DNA of 30,549 nucleotides from Hellea sp964472905 (lineage in GTDB: Bacteria; Pseudomonadota; Alphaproteobacteria; Caulobacterales; Maricaulaceae). Position 1 is the stretch's first letter; each line of letters opens with the position of its first letter. The DNA lies in NCBI GenBank assembly GCA_964472905.1, contig CAYYMI010000032.1:1-30549 (forward strand). Reading direction: 5' to 3'. A program made the translations under genes and the position numbers. The notes beneath the pieces were generated by a model that saw only the letters and a program-made list of their open reading frames with translations, was not told the origin of the DNA and did not search any database. Below are positions 1 through 7,441 of the stretch, piece by piece.

Positions 1-1
1 T

Positions 2-472
2 ATCAATTTCGCCTCCGGCGCCGTGCGCGCCAACCCTGTTTGCTCGGGCAGTTACAATATGTCCAAATGGGCCGTAGAAGGCCTGACCTGCACATTGCGC
101 AATGAGCTGGCCCCCTTTGGGATTGAAGTCACCTCTATCGAGCCCGGCGCGGTGAAAACCCATATGACTGCTAATGCCGAGGAAACCACCAAGGATATTT
201 GGCGCGGTATTTCGGATGAGGTCAAGGCGGTCTATGAACCGCATTTGCGCGAAACCACGACGACGAAAATGGTCGAGCAAATCAATGCCGGCAATGATCC
301 GGATTATGTGACCGATGGCGTGCTTGCCTTGCTGGAGAAGAAAACATGGAAGCCGCGCTATCTCGTTGGCCGCGATGTTAAGCCTATGAAGGTTATGCTC
401 AACCTCATGTCAGAACGCGGTTTTGAAAAGACTGTCCAAAAAGCTGTCGGCATTCCTCAATATAAAGGTTAG
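2..472 (+). CDS. Short-chain dehydrogenase/reductase, 3' fragment
   Basis: C-terminal part of an NAD(P)-dependent SDR oxidoreductase; the N-terminal Rossmann half with its glycine-rich cofactor loop lies off the left edge. The frame is open from base 2, so the GTG at 23 is an internal valine codon and not the start. Counting from base 2, the classical SDR active site is visible: Ser5 (in FASGA), Tyr18 and Lys22 (YNMSK), with the usual 13-residue Ser-to-Tyr spacing. A downstream IEPGAVKT segment matches the conserved PG motif after the active site. The aldehyde dehydrogenase gene begins 2 bases after the stop, so the two are very likely co-transcribed and may work in sequence, alcohol to aldehyde to acid. 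The substrate cannot be told from sequence. Confidence 0.9.
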   Translation: MNFASGAVRANPVCSGSYNMSKWAVEGLTCTLRNELAPFGIEVTSIEPGAVKTHMTANAEETTKDIWRGISDEVKAVYEPHLRETTTTKMVEQINAGNDPDYVTDGVLALLEKKTWKPRYLVGRDVKPMKVMLNLMSERGFEKTVQKAVGIPQYKG

Positions 473-474
473 AC

Positions 475-1893
475 GTGCCAAAAAAATCATCCGATATTCA
501 AACTCGTTTTAAAGCCTTGAAAGCGGCAACGCCGCGCTTGCGAAATACCACTGCGGCCCAGCGTGTTGCCAAAATGAACTCTCTTTGGGAGGCAACGGTT
601 GACCGCAAAGACGACCTTTTTAAAGCCGCGAACAAAGAACGCGGCACCCATGATTTAGACATGGCCGCTGAACTGGTGATGCTAAAATCCGAAATTGATT
701 TTATGTCCAAGAACCTGGCCAAATGGATGAAACCTGAAAAGGTCAAAAACTCTCTCGCGACCATGGGTAAGCGCTGTGAAATTCGCCGTCAGTCCAAGGG
801 CGTTGTTCTCAACATGGCGGCTTATAACGCCCCAACGGCCGAAAGCTTCATCCCGATGCTCGCCTCAATTGCGGCAGGAAATGCCATGGCGATAAAACCG
901 TCAGAACTGGCACCAGATTCAGCTCAAATTATCGAGGAGATTGTCGACAAAGCACTATCGAGTGATGAAGCCGCGGTCATTCAGGGCGGTGTCGACGTCG
1001 CGACTGAGCTCCTATCAATGCCCTTTGATCATATCTATTACACGGGCGGTACGGCCGTGGGTAAAATTGTGATGAAAGCGGCCGCGGAAAATCTTGCTTC
1101 CGTCACATTAGAAATGGGCGGTAAAAACCCCGTCATTATTGATGAGACTGCGAAGCTCGAAAACGCCGCCACAAAACTTGCTTGGGGCCGCGTCATGAAT
1201 GCAGGCCAAGTCTGTATCGCCCCTGATTATGCGATTGTGCATGAAAGCGTGAAGGATGAATTCCAGACACTTATGACCGAAAAAATAAATAAGCTCTATA
1301 ATTCTGACGGAGCCGGTTTAGACCAATCCCCGTATGTGCCGCGCATTATCAATGAACGTCATACAAACCGCATTAAGGCTCTGCTTGATGACGCCCTAAA
1401 AAAAGGCGCGACCCTGGTCAGCGGCGGGGGCGCAAATATCAAAGATAATTATATCGAACCGACTATTCTGACGGACGTAACCGAGGATATGGACATCATG
1501 AAAGAAGAGGTTTTCGGACCAATTCTTTGCGTGATGGGTTATAAAAATCGAGAAGAGGTCTTGGAGCTCATTGCCCCACGAACCAATTCATTGGCGCTTT
1601 ATATTTATTCAACCCATGATAACAATATAGAGTATTTTCTGGAAAACACCTCCTCTGGCTCAGCAGTGGTAAATAATAATTGCGTTCAAGCGGGTACCAA
1701 TCCACGCTTAGCTATGGGCGGCATCGGTAATTCTGGCATGGGCCGTATTGGCGGCTTCGAGGGATTTAAAACGATGTCCAATGAACGCGCCGTCATGCAT
1801 CAACCCTTGGATAAATTTCGCGACTTCCTCATTCAGCTCCCGCCCTATTCGGACCGTTATGCTGGCCTGATAATGAAGGGGATTAAGAAGTAA
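475..1893 (+). CDS. Aldehyde dehydrogenase family protein (class 3-like)
   Basis: NAD(P)-dependent oxidation of an aldehyde to its acid; 472 residues, a normal length. Visible motifs are the Asn region NMAAYNAP (about 113-120), KPSELAP (141-147), the cofactor loop YTGGTAVGK (189-197), the general-base glutamate in LEMGGK (Glu213), the nucleophilic cysteine in NAGQVCIAP (Cys247) and EEVFGPI near residue 345. The short C-terminal tail with a PPY segment and the general layout recall ALDH class 3 and coniferyl-aldehyde dehydrogenases, but this assignment is by resemblance only. The start is GTG, 2 bases after the SDR stop, with an AAAGG-like ribosome site inside the last SDR codons. No signal peptide is seen, so it is cytoplasmic. 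Substrate unknown; the SDR neighbour suggests an alcohol/aldehyde couple. Confidence 0.93.
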   Translation: MPKKSSDIQTRFKALKAATPRLRNTTAAQRVAKMNSLWEATVDRKDDLFKAANKERGTHDLDMAAELVMLKSEIDFMSKNLAKWMKPEKVKNSLATMGKRCEIRRQSKGVVLNMAAYNAPTAESFIPMLASIAAGNAMAIKPSELAPDSAQIIEEIVDKALSSDEAAVIQGGVDVATELLSMPFDHIYYTGGTAVGKIVMKAAAENLASVTLEMGGKNPVIIDETAKLENAATKLAWGRVMNAGQVCIAPDYAIVHESVKDEFQTLMTEKINKLYNSDGAGLDQSPYVPRIINERHTNRIKALLDDALKKGATLVSGGGANIKDNYIEPTILTDVTEDMDIMKEEVFGPILCVMGYKNREEVLELIAPRTNSLALYIYSTHDNNIEYFLENTSSGSAVVNNNCVQAGTNPRLAMGGIGNSGMGRIGGFEGFKTMSNERAVMHQPLDKFRDFLIQLPPYSDRYAGLIMKGIKK

Positions 1894-1930
1894 GTCGTTG
1901 GTGGTATTTAAAACTGGTTGCCTAACAATG

Positions 1931-2425
1931 CTATCCTTTGGGGTTAGTTTTCATTCGCGTCCAGCTTCCTGACTTTCCGCCTTGTTTTTCTGTAAGTAAA
2001 ATATCGCCTATAATCATTGACTTATCAGCAGCTTTTAACATGTCGTAGATCGTCAGACAGGCCACACTCACAGCTGTTAGCGCTTCCATTTCCACGCCCG
2101 TTTGTCCGTTTGTTTTAGTCTCGGCGGAGACCGTTAATCCCGGAAGTTTTTCATCTATCTCAATGCGGACATTGACCTTGGATAACGGCAGAGGATGACA
2201 GAGCGGGATAAGATCGCTTGTTTTTTTTGCTCCCATGATCCCAGCAAGTTCAGCAACAGAAAACACATCGCCTTTCTTATTGTCTCCTGTTTGCACAAGA
2301 GCCAAAGTTTCTAGGGCCATTTTCACCTGCCCTACTGCGATAGCCTTCCGAGACGTCACAGATTTGCCAGACACATCGACCATCGCGGCGCGGCCTGTTT
2401 CATCGAAATGAGTCAGTTTAGACAT
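1931..2425 (-). CDS. moaC: Cyclic pyranopterin monophosphate synthase MoaC
   Basis: Second step of Moco synthesis: converts the MoaA product (3',8-cyclo-GTP) to cyclic pyranopterin monophosphate in the cytoplasm. The 164-residue length is standard. Family signatures include KGDVFSVAELAGIMGAKKT, the LIPLCHPL segment, GVEMEALTAVSVA and a C-terminal KSMIIGDI...KQGGKSG segment carrying the catalytic Asp/Lys region. It is last in the minus-strand moa operon; its ATG directly follows the moaB stop (TAAATG, no gap). moaA, which supplies its substrate, is not in the window. It converges on the aldehyde dehydrogenase gene with only 37 bases between them and no obvious terminator. Confidence 0.97.
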   Translation of the reverse strand: MSKLTHFDETGRAAMVDVSGKSVTSRKAIAVGQVKMALETLALVQTGDNKKGDVFSVAELAGIMGAKKTSDLIPLCHPLPLSKVNVRIEIDEKLPGLTVSAETKTNGQTGVEMEALTAVSVACLTIYDMLKAADKSMIIGDILLTEKQGGKSGSWTRMKTNPKG

Positions 2426-2956
2426 TTAAACTTCTCCAAAGCGCGGCATAAGGTCAATCATATTACAGGGGCGATGGCGACTATCGAGTTGCGCCGCAAT
2501 CACTTTATCCCATCCATCTTTTACAGCGCCATTTGAACCGGGCAGACAGAAAATGATCGTGCCTTGCGCGAGGCCTGCACAAGCCCGCGATTGCAAGGTC
2601 GAAAGCCCTATAGTCTTGAAACTTTCTTGATGGAAAACGACTGAAAATCCATCAATAACCTTATCAAAAAGCGGTGTAACCGCTTCAACCGTAATATCAC
2701 GCCCCGTCAACCCTGTGCCGCCCGTCGAAATAACCACATCTATTTGCGCATCATCCATCCAGCTTTGCAATTGAGCCCGTACGCCTTCGATTGTGTCGCG
2801 CACAATTTCGCGGCCCATAACCTTATGGCCTGCTGCTTCAATACGAGACAGCAAAATATCGCCCGAGGTATCATTGTCTCGTGTTCGAGTATCTGAAACT
2901 GTCAATATCGCTACAGTTACGGGCTTAAATGTCAGAGTTTCATCAATACCGGCCAT
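2426..2956 (-). CDS. moaB: Molybdenum cofactor biosynthesis protein B (MoaB/MogA family)
   Basis: Molybdopterin-binding MoCF-domain protein; MogA-type members adenylylate molybdopterin before MoeA inserts molybdate. Motifs: ILTVSDTRT near the N-terminus, the molybdopterin-binding loop STGGTGLTGRD in the middle, SRACAGLAQGT and FCLPGSNGAVKDGW further on. I choose the ATG at 2956 (MAGID..., 176 residues): it has GGAGG five bases upstream and shares one base with the moaE stop (TAATG). A frame-compatible ATG at 2968 lies upstream of that Shine-Dalgarno and would overlap moaE by 13 bases, so it is less likely. The operon has no separate mogA, so this protein may do the adenylylation; that is inference. 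Confidence 0.94.
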   Translation of the reverse strand: MAGIDETLTFKPVTVAILTVSDTRTRDNDTSGDILLSRIEAAGHKVMGREIVRDTIEGVRAQLQSWMDDAQIDVVISTGGTGLTGRDITVEAVTPLFDKVIDGFSVVFHQESFKTIGLSTLQSRACAGLAQGTIIFCLPGSNGAVKDGWDKVIAAQLDSRHRPCNMIDLMPRFGEV

Positions 2957-3408
2957 TATGACCTCCATCTTTGCTTATCGCTAATATCTTGCGCCCGCGG
3001 TTCTATCCAGTTCTCTTTACCATCAACTGTCTCTGATTTCCAAAACGGGGCCTCAGATTTTAAAAAATCCATCAAAAAATCGGCCGCTTCAAAGGCCGCG
3101 CGGCGATGCGCGCTCGCCGTAGCAACAAAGACAATGGGCTCATCTGCTGTCATGGGGCCAACGCGGTGAATGATATGCCACCCTGTTAGCGGCCACCGCG
3201 TCTCGGCTTGTTCAGCTATTCTTTGAATTTCGTTTTCCGTAAATTCAGGATAGTGAGAGAGCGTTAAGGTTAAGTCGTCGCCATTACCGCGCACGAGCCC
3301 CGTAAAGGCCACGATTGCCCCAGCGCCAGAAACAGCTTTTCGGAAAGCCTTGTGGGCTCGCTCGGGATCAAAGGGCTCGGACGAAATATTGAGGTAACGC
3401 GCTGTCAT
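2956..3408 (-). CDS. moaE: Molybdopterin synthase catalytic subunit MoaE
   Basis: Large subunit of molybdopterin synthase, which transfers two sulfurs from MoaD thiocarboxylate to cyclic pyranopterin monophosphate. At 150 residues it is of standard length. Seen: AIVAFTGLVRG, the HRVGPM segment, SAHRRAAFEA, and the active-site block with Lys-Ser-Glu-Ala-Pro-Phe-Trp-Lys, the conserved lysines of the family. It lies directly after moaD, its partner, with a one-base TAATG overlap, and moaB follows with the same junction. This is the normal arrangement for a translationally coupled MoaD/MoaE pair. Confidence 0.97.
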   Translation of the reverse strand: MTARYLNISSEPFDPERAHKAFRKAVSGAGAIVAFTGLVRGNGDDLTLTLSHYPEFTENEIQRIAEQAETRWPLTGWHIIHRVGPMTADEPIVFVATASAHRRAAFEAADFLMDFLKSEAPFWKSETVDGKENWIEPRAQDISDKQRWRS

Positions 3409-3650
3409 TATCCACCGCTCAAGGGCGACATAAAGGCCACCTCATCATTATCGGTCAAAGAGGTATTATCAGGGATAATAACTTTATTGACAGCAATACG
3501 ATTGCCGGTCTTGGCAAGTTCCTTTGCAAGACCTTCATTGTTTCGGGACAGCCAAGACACTAAACTATCTGTATCTTTCACGCCTTCAGGCCTAGGCCCT
3601 GATATCGTCTGTGCAAAATCACCTAAACGTCCAAAAAATAAAATGTCCAT
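3408..3650 (-). CDS. moaD: Molybdopterin synthase sulfur carrier subunit MoaD
   Basis: Ubiquitin-like sulfur carrier of molybdopterin synthase. It is small (80 residues), starts with a beta-strand MDILFFGRLG and ends in the diagnostic Gly-Gly (SPLSGG), whose terminal carboxylate is adenylylated by MoeB and then thiolated. The internal NKVIIP and DEVAFM segments match the family fold. It overlaps the upstream mocA-like gene and the downstream moaE gene by one base each (TAATG on both sides). The activating enzyme MoeB is not in the window. Confidence 0.96.
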   Translation of the reverse strand: MDILFFGRLGDFAQTISGPRPEGVKDTDSLVSWLSRNNEGLAKELAKTGNRIAVNKVIIPDNTSLTDNDEVAFMSPLSGG

Positions 3651-4243
3651 TACACACCTAATTGCGCGTTAAGCCACGCTAGAGTTTCGGGCTTATCAAT
3701 ATCCTGTGCAGCTTGGTTTGATAAGGGGATATATGCTGTATTCTCTTGTTTAAATAGAGACTTCGCGCCAAGCGAAGGATTAATATCAGCAAGCGAAATC
3801 AACATAGATTTTCTTAATGCAATTGGCGGCATTATCGTTTGATTACAACGGCTCACTGCAGCCTCTTTATCATAAAGCGCATCAACCAAACGCCGCAGAT
3901 GGTCTGAGGGTATGAATGGCATATCTCCTAATAAGATACATATGGCGTCGTAATTGTCTTTAATAGCCTTATGCGCCGCCAAAATAATTGAATTCCCTTG
4001 CCCTGTTTCAGGCGTGACGTTTTCAATAATTTCAAATCCGTCTTTTTCAAACAAAGCTCTTCGGCGCTGCGAGGTGTGAGGAATAACGCCATAGCTGGAT
4101 TGGAAGTCCAGTGCCTTAGCCGTCTCTATCGCATGCGATAAAATAGGTTTGCCCCCTAATGTTTCCATCAATTTATCAGGCTGTCCGAACCGCGTTGATA
4201 AGCCTGCGGCCAAAATAAAGACAGCACAATTTTCAGGCTTCAT
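3650..4243 (-). CDS. Molybdenum cofactor nucleotidyltransferase, MocA-like
   Basis: NTP-transferase of the MobA/MocA group, 197 residues. The N-terminal nucleotide-binding loop reads LAAGLSTRFGQPDKLM, which is the MocA pattern (LAAG-x-S-x-R-F-G-x-x-K-L) rather than the MobA pattern (LAGG-x-x-R-M-G). A metal-binding LLGDMPF segment lies near the middle. MocA enzymes make molybdopterin cytosine dinucleotide (MCD), used by the xanthine dehydrogenase family. Immediate coupling to xdhC, by a 4-base ATGA overlap, supports that reading because XdhC also serves that enzyme family. Specificity for CTP against GTP is inferred from motif and context and not proved. Confidence 0.85.
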   Translation of the reverse strand: MKPENCAVFILAAGLSTRFGQPDKLMETLGGKPILSHAIETAKALDFQSSYGVIPHTSQRRRALFEKDGFEIIENVTPETGQGNSIILAAHKAIKDNYDAICILLGDMPFIPSDHLRRLVDALYDKEAAVSRCNQTIMPPIALRKSMLISLADINPSLGAKSLFKQENTAYIPLSNQAAQDIDKPETLAWLNAQLGV

Positions 4244-5088
4244 AAACGCCCCTTATCCTGCGCGCTCTGTACGATCTCTGCTAAAGTTGATAGCGCAAGT
4301 AAGTTCGCATCCCGCATTGTCGGGATAATGCCGATTGGGCCATGTATACGTGCAATGTCCTTTGGCAAAATACCGCGTTCAGATAACATCGCTTTACGGT
4401 CTGCATGGGTACGATCACTGCCCATTGCGCCAATGTAAAAAGCTTCTCCATTCAAGGCTTGCTCCAACAAAGTCCCTTCCCATGCATGATCATGAAACAT
4501 CAAAACAAGCGCAGTCCACGGGTCATCTTTGACATCAGGCGGCGCAGAGGGGTCCGTTAAATGGTCAACGCGGTCATACCCCATCATACCCGTGTCGGGC
4601 GATTGCAAATGGACTTCAAACCCAGATTGGAGGGATTGCCGCCCCAAGGCATTCATAGCGGCGCCTCGCCCTGCAATGCGAACGCGCAGTTTAGGTTTAT
4701 AATGTCCTGTCCAATCTCCAAGCGATAAAATCGCTTCTTTTCGGGCCTCTAATTGTTTCAAAACTTGCGATAAGTGGTTTTGGTCTGGTTTGGGATGAAC
4801 CAGAACTTTAATCGAGCCCCCACACGGCAAGGTTATGTCTTTAAACGGGGAGCCTTCCCCATAAACTAAAAACAATGGTGTTTGGGTTTCTCTCGCCTGA
4901 AAAACAATATCACCATCAACGCATCCATTTGAAATATAACCCATAGTTTTTGTCGGCGTGACAGCCATAAGCGCGCCTTTGGCCCGCATAGAGCCACCAT
5001 AAATATCGGTTACACAAACGAGCGCGCAAGGCTCCTCCGTCTTGACGGCAAACCTTAAAACATCAACCGCGTGATGAAATTCAGTCAC
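4240..5088 (-). CDS. xdhC: XdhC/CoxI-family Moco maturation factor
   Basis: XdhC family proteins bind sulfurated Moco and help insert it into xanthine dehydrogenase-type enzymes. The protein has 282 residues. The N-terminal domain carries SNGCVDGDI, the counterpart of the usual SGGCVEG motif with its conserved cysteine. The C-terminal Rossmann-like domain begins near residue 130 (RVRIAGRGAAMNALG) and includes YIGAMGSDRTHADRK followed by RIHGPIGI, a hallmark of XdhC_C. It is the first gene of the minus-strand Moco operon and overlaps the nucleotidyltransferase by 4 bases. No xanthine or CO dehydrogenase subunit gene is present nearby, so its client must be encoded elsewhere. Confidence 0.92.
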   Translation of the reverse strand: MTEFHHAVDVLRFAVKTEEPCALVCVTDIYGGSMRAKGALMAVTPTKTMGYISNGCVDGDIVFQARETQTPLFLVYGEGSPFKDITLPCGGSIKVLVHPKPDQNHLSQVLKQLEARKEAILSLGDWTGHYKPKLRVRIAGRGAAMNALGRQSLQSGFEVHLQSPDTGMMGYDRVDHLTDPSAPPDVKDDPWTALVLMFHDHAWEGTLLEQALNGEAFYIGAMGSDRTHADRKAMLSERGILPKDIARIHGPIGIIPTMRDANLLALSTLAEIVQSAQDKGRL

Positions 5089-5160
5089 AGAATATAACGG
5101 GGCGGAATAAAAGCATCATTCCTGCTTGGTAAAGCAGATGTTCCGATATATCCAGTTGAT
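5089..5160. promoter_or_regulatory. Divergent promoter region between xdhC and moeA
   Basis: A 72-base gap separates the divergently transcribed xdhC operon and moeA, so both promoters must lie here or extend into the genes. The segment has AT-rich patches (GAATATAAC near 5092-5100, GATATATCC near 5145-5153) that could serve as -10 elements, but I see no convincing paired -35, no strong ribosome site for moeA, and none of the extended structure expected of a Moco riboswitch in so short a space. Confidence 0.35.
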
Positions 5161-6339
5161 ATGATTTCCGTTCAAGATGCTATTTCAACGCTTGTGGCTC
5201 ATCGCGGTGAGCGCGCAACAGTTATGTGCGCTTTAAGCCAAGCCTTGGGCGCAACTCTGTCTGAAGACATCCTCGCGAAAGTTACACTACCGCCGCGTGA
5301 TGCTTCCGCTATGGATGGCTACGCCGTGAAATTAGCCGATGTTCGTCAGTTAGGGGCAAAGCTGATGGTTATAGGGGAAGCGCCCGCTGGGTCGCCATTT
5401 CAGGGAAGCGTAGGTAATAACGAAGCGGTTCGCATATTTACGGGCGGAGCTGTTCCAGACGGGGCAGACCATATTGTCATTCAAGAAAACACCCAATTAC
5501 GCGGCGACACGCTTACAACAACAACGGATAATGAAACAGCTCGCCATATTCGCAAAGCGGGCATTGATTTTTCAAAAGGACAAACGCTTATCACAGCGGG
5601 CACACGGTTATCGCCTGCCCATATCGCCTTGGCCGCGGCTGCCAATCATGCTGAGCTTCCGATTTATAAACGCCCCGTTGTTGCTCTCATCGCAAATGGG
5701 GATGAACTCAAAGCCCCAGGCAGCGCGGCCAGAGATGGCGACATCATTAGCTCGAACGCAGCTGGCCTTGGCGCGCTCATTCAGTCATGGGGCGGTATTG
5801 CCCAAGACATGGGCATAGCAAGTGATAGTCTGGAGAGCATCACGTCTCTTATTAAAGCCTCACACAACGCCGACATAATCGTACCCATTGGCGGGGCTTC
5901 AGTCGGAGATTATGATTATATGCGCACCGCCTTTAAAAATATGGGGCTAGACCTTATTTTTGAAAAAATCGCTGTGCGCCCTGGTAAACCCACATGGTTT
6001 GGAACGCTTGGTCGTCAACGCGTTCTGGGCCTCCCAGGAAACCCAGCTTCGGCCACAGTTTGCGCGCATCTTTTTCTTAAAATACTCATGGGTCACGCGG
6101 ATGATATTCCGACTAGCAAAGCTGTTTTAACAACACCTCTATCGGCCAATGGTCCGCGTGAAACCTATGCTAGAGGCCGAGTGGATATATCTGACACAGG
6201 AACCGCACAAGTGACCCCCTTCCCACGTCAAGACAGCTCTCTAATGACACCCTTTGCTAAAGCGAATGTATTAATTCAACTTCCGGCTAATTCAGGCCCA
6301 TGGGAGGTTGGCGATATTTTGGATGTGGTTTCCCTCTAG
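5161..6339 (+). CDS. moeA: Molybdopterin molybdenumtransferase MoeA
   Basis: Inserts molybdate into adenylylated molybdopterin in the cytoplasm. 392 residues, typical length. Domain order is as expected: the N-terminal RDASAMDGYAVK motif (about 43-54), IFTGGAVPDGAD and VIQENT in the substrate region, then the MoCF-like domain with IANGDEL, SSNAAGLGALI, the PIGGASVGDYDY binding loop near residue 240 and AVRPGKP followed by GLPGNPASA. A C-terminal beta domain completes it. The ATG at 5161 gives MISVQDA, matching the usual MoeA opening, though the ribosome site is weak. It is transcribed away from the xdhC-moa operon and converges on the kynureninase-like gene. Confidence 0.97.
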   Translation: MISVQDAISTLVAHRGERATVMCALSQALGATLSEDILAKVTLPPRDASAMDGYAVKLADVRQLGAKLMVIGEAPAGSPFQGSVGNNEAVRIFTGGAVPDGADHIVIQENTQLRGDTLTTTTDNETARHIRKAGIDFSKGQTLITAGTRLSPAHIALAAAANHAELPIYKRPVVALIANGDELKAPGSAARDGDIISSNAAGLGALIQSWGGIAQDMGIASDSLESITSLIKASHNADIIVPIGGASVGDYDYMRTAFKNMGLDLIFEKIAVRPGKPTWFGTLGRQRVLGLPGNPASATVCAHLFLKILMGHADDIPTSKAVLTTPLSANGPRETYARGRVDISDTGTAQVTPFPRQDSSLMTPFAKANVLIQLPANSGPWEVGDILDVVSL

Positions 6340-6349
6340 TCTCAAGACG

Positions 6350-7441
6350 TTATTTTACGCCACGTAAAACCTCTGATAATCGACAAACTTCTTCGTATGA
6401 TGTGTACCCATTCAAAGAAAAACGAAACCCTTCTTTACGTTCGTCATGTAAGATATAATTTTCATTTAATTTTACGCGTAATTTTTCTCTATCTTTTGGA
6501 GCAACAACCAAAGTCGCACCCCTTGCTTCTTTTCTATTGGGTGAAACTAAACACTCTGGATCTATGTTATTCACTAAGGCCGTAAGTTGCTTTTGAATAT
6601 GATTATGCACAGTTACAAGACCAATCGTTTTCCATAGCTCAATAGCCGCATTTGCTGCAACCAAAGGAGCGGGTGAAGGCGTTCCGCCGAAAAATCGCAT
6701 GGCATCTGTGGCATACTGGAAGCTTCTAATGTCCATTTCGAACGGGTTTTCATGAGAAAACCATCCAACATCAATAGGTTCACTACGCGATAGCATTTCT
6801 CCAGAGCAATAGAGAAAACAAGCTCCGGGTCCAAAGCATAAAAATTTCACGCCAGTCCCCGTCACAAAATCTGGAATCCAGTTTTTAATATCAACAGGAA
6901 TGGCACCAAAAGATTGCGCAATATCAACAATTGATATGGCCTTACTATGACGCGTAAGATCGCAAATTTCTTGAACTGGTAAAACATGCGATGTATTAGA
7001 TATCGCGTGAGTGATATGAACGATGGCCGTATCCGCATCTATTGCGGCCACCCAATTTGAAATATTTGCAGGATCACCCTCGATAAACTTCAGTTCATAG
7101 CCCGCGCGTTTAGCCTGTTTAAAAACAAAGCCTACCGTTGGAAAATCTTGTGGTGACAAAACTATAACATTACGTCTCGATGGTTTGGGGAGGCTATATA
7201 TTATCTTCGTCAGTGCACTCGATATATTGGTCTGAGGACAGATTAAATCACCCGAAACCCCGAGCAGCCCTCCCAATCCCTGTCGAAATCTATCAAGCAA
7301 AGGTATCCACTGCGTCCAATTTTCACCTGATACCCAAGGTGCGAAGAACTGCGACTGCATAGCTGCAACTGTTGCCTTTGGCTGGCACCCAACACTATGT
7401 GAGAGAAAATAATTATTCGGAACTTGGAAATGTTCACGCAT
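6350..7441 (-). CDS. Kynureninase-like PLP-dependent enzyme (class V aminotransferase fold)
   Basis: Fold-type I PLP enzyme of 363 residues, shorter than the roughly 415 usual for kynureninase. The cofactor residues are present: Asp173 (IVDIAQSFGA) for the pyridine nitrogen and Lys199 in TGVKFLCFGPG for the Schiff base, the equivalent of the kynureninase SYKYLN-GPG block. Differences from canonical kynureninase are visible: the Tyr before the Lys is Val198, the His of D-x-A-H-S is Gln176, and the HVNY-like segment reads HAISNTS. The ATG overlaps the TDO-like gene stop (ATGCGTGA, 8 bases), so the two are translationally coupled. Context points to hydrolysis of a kynurenine-type product, but the motif changes leave open another substrate or a desulfurase-like role. 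It is AT-rich compared with its neighbours. Confidence 0.75.
   Translation of the reverse strand: MREHFQVPNNYFLSHSVGCQPKATVAAMQSQFFAPWVSGENWTQWIPLLDRFRQGLGGLLGVSGDLICPQTNISSALTKIIYSLPKPSRRNVIVLSPQDFPTVGFVFKQAKRAGYELKFIEGDPANISNWVAAIDADTAIVHITHAISNTSHVLPVQEICDLTRHSKAISIVDIAQSFGAIPVDIKNWIPDFVTGTGVKFLCFGPGACFLYCSGEMLSRSEPIDVGWFSHENPFEMDIRSFQYATDAMRFFGGTPSPAPLVAANAAIELWKTIGLVTVHNHIQKQLTALVNNIDPECLVSPNRKEARGATLVVAPKDREKLRVKLNENYILHDERKEGFRFSLNGYTSYEEVCRLSEVLRGVK
6353..6369. terminator. Weak hairpin between convergent moeA and kynureninase-like gene
   Basis: A perfect inverted repeat (TTTTACG, 3-base loop CCA, CGTAAAA) lies 13 bases after the moeA stop and covers the last codons of the converging gene. 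The stem is AT-rich at its base and there is no long T run after it on the plus strand; on the minus strand only ATAA follows. It could end one or both convergent transcripts, but the energetics look marginal. Confidence 0.25.

Noticed and set aside
3650..4243. Calling the nucleotidyltransferase MobA
   Set aside because: Its loop is LAAG-x-S-x-R-F-G, as in MocA, and it overlaps xdhC; GTP-type MobA would read LAGG-x-x-R-M-G.
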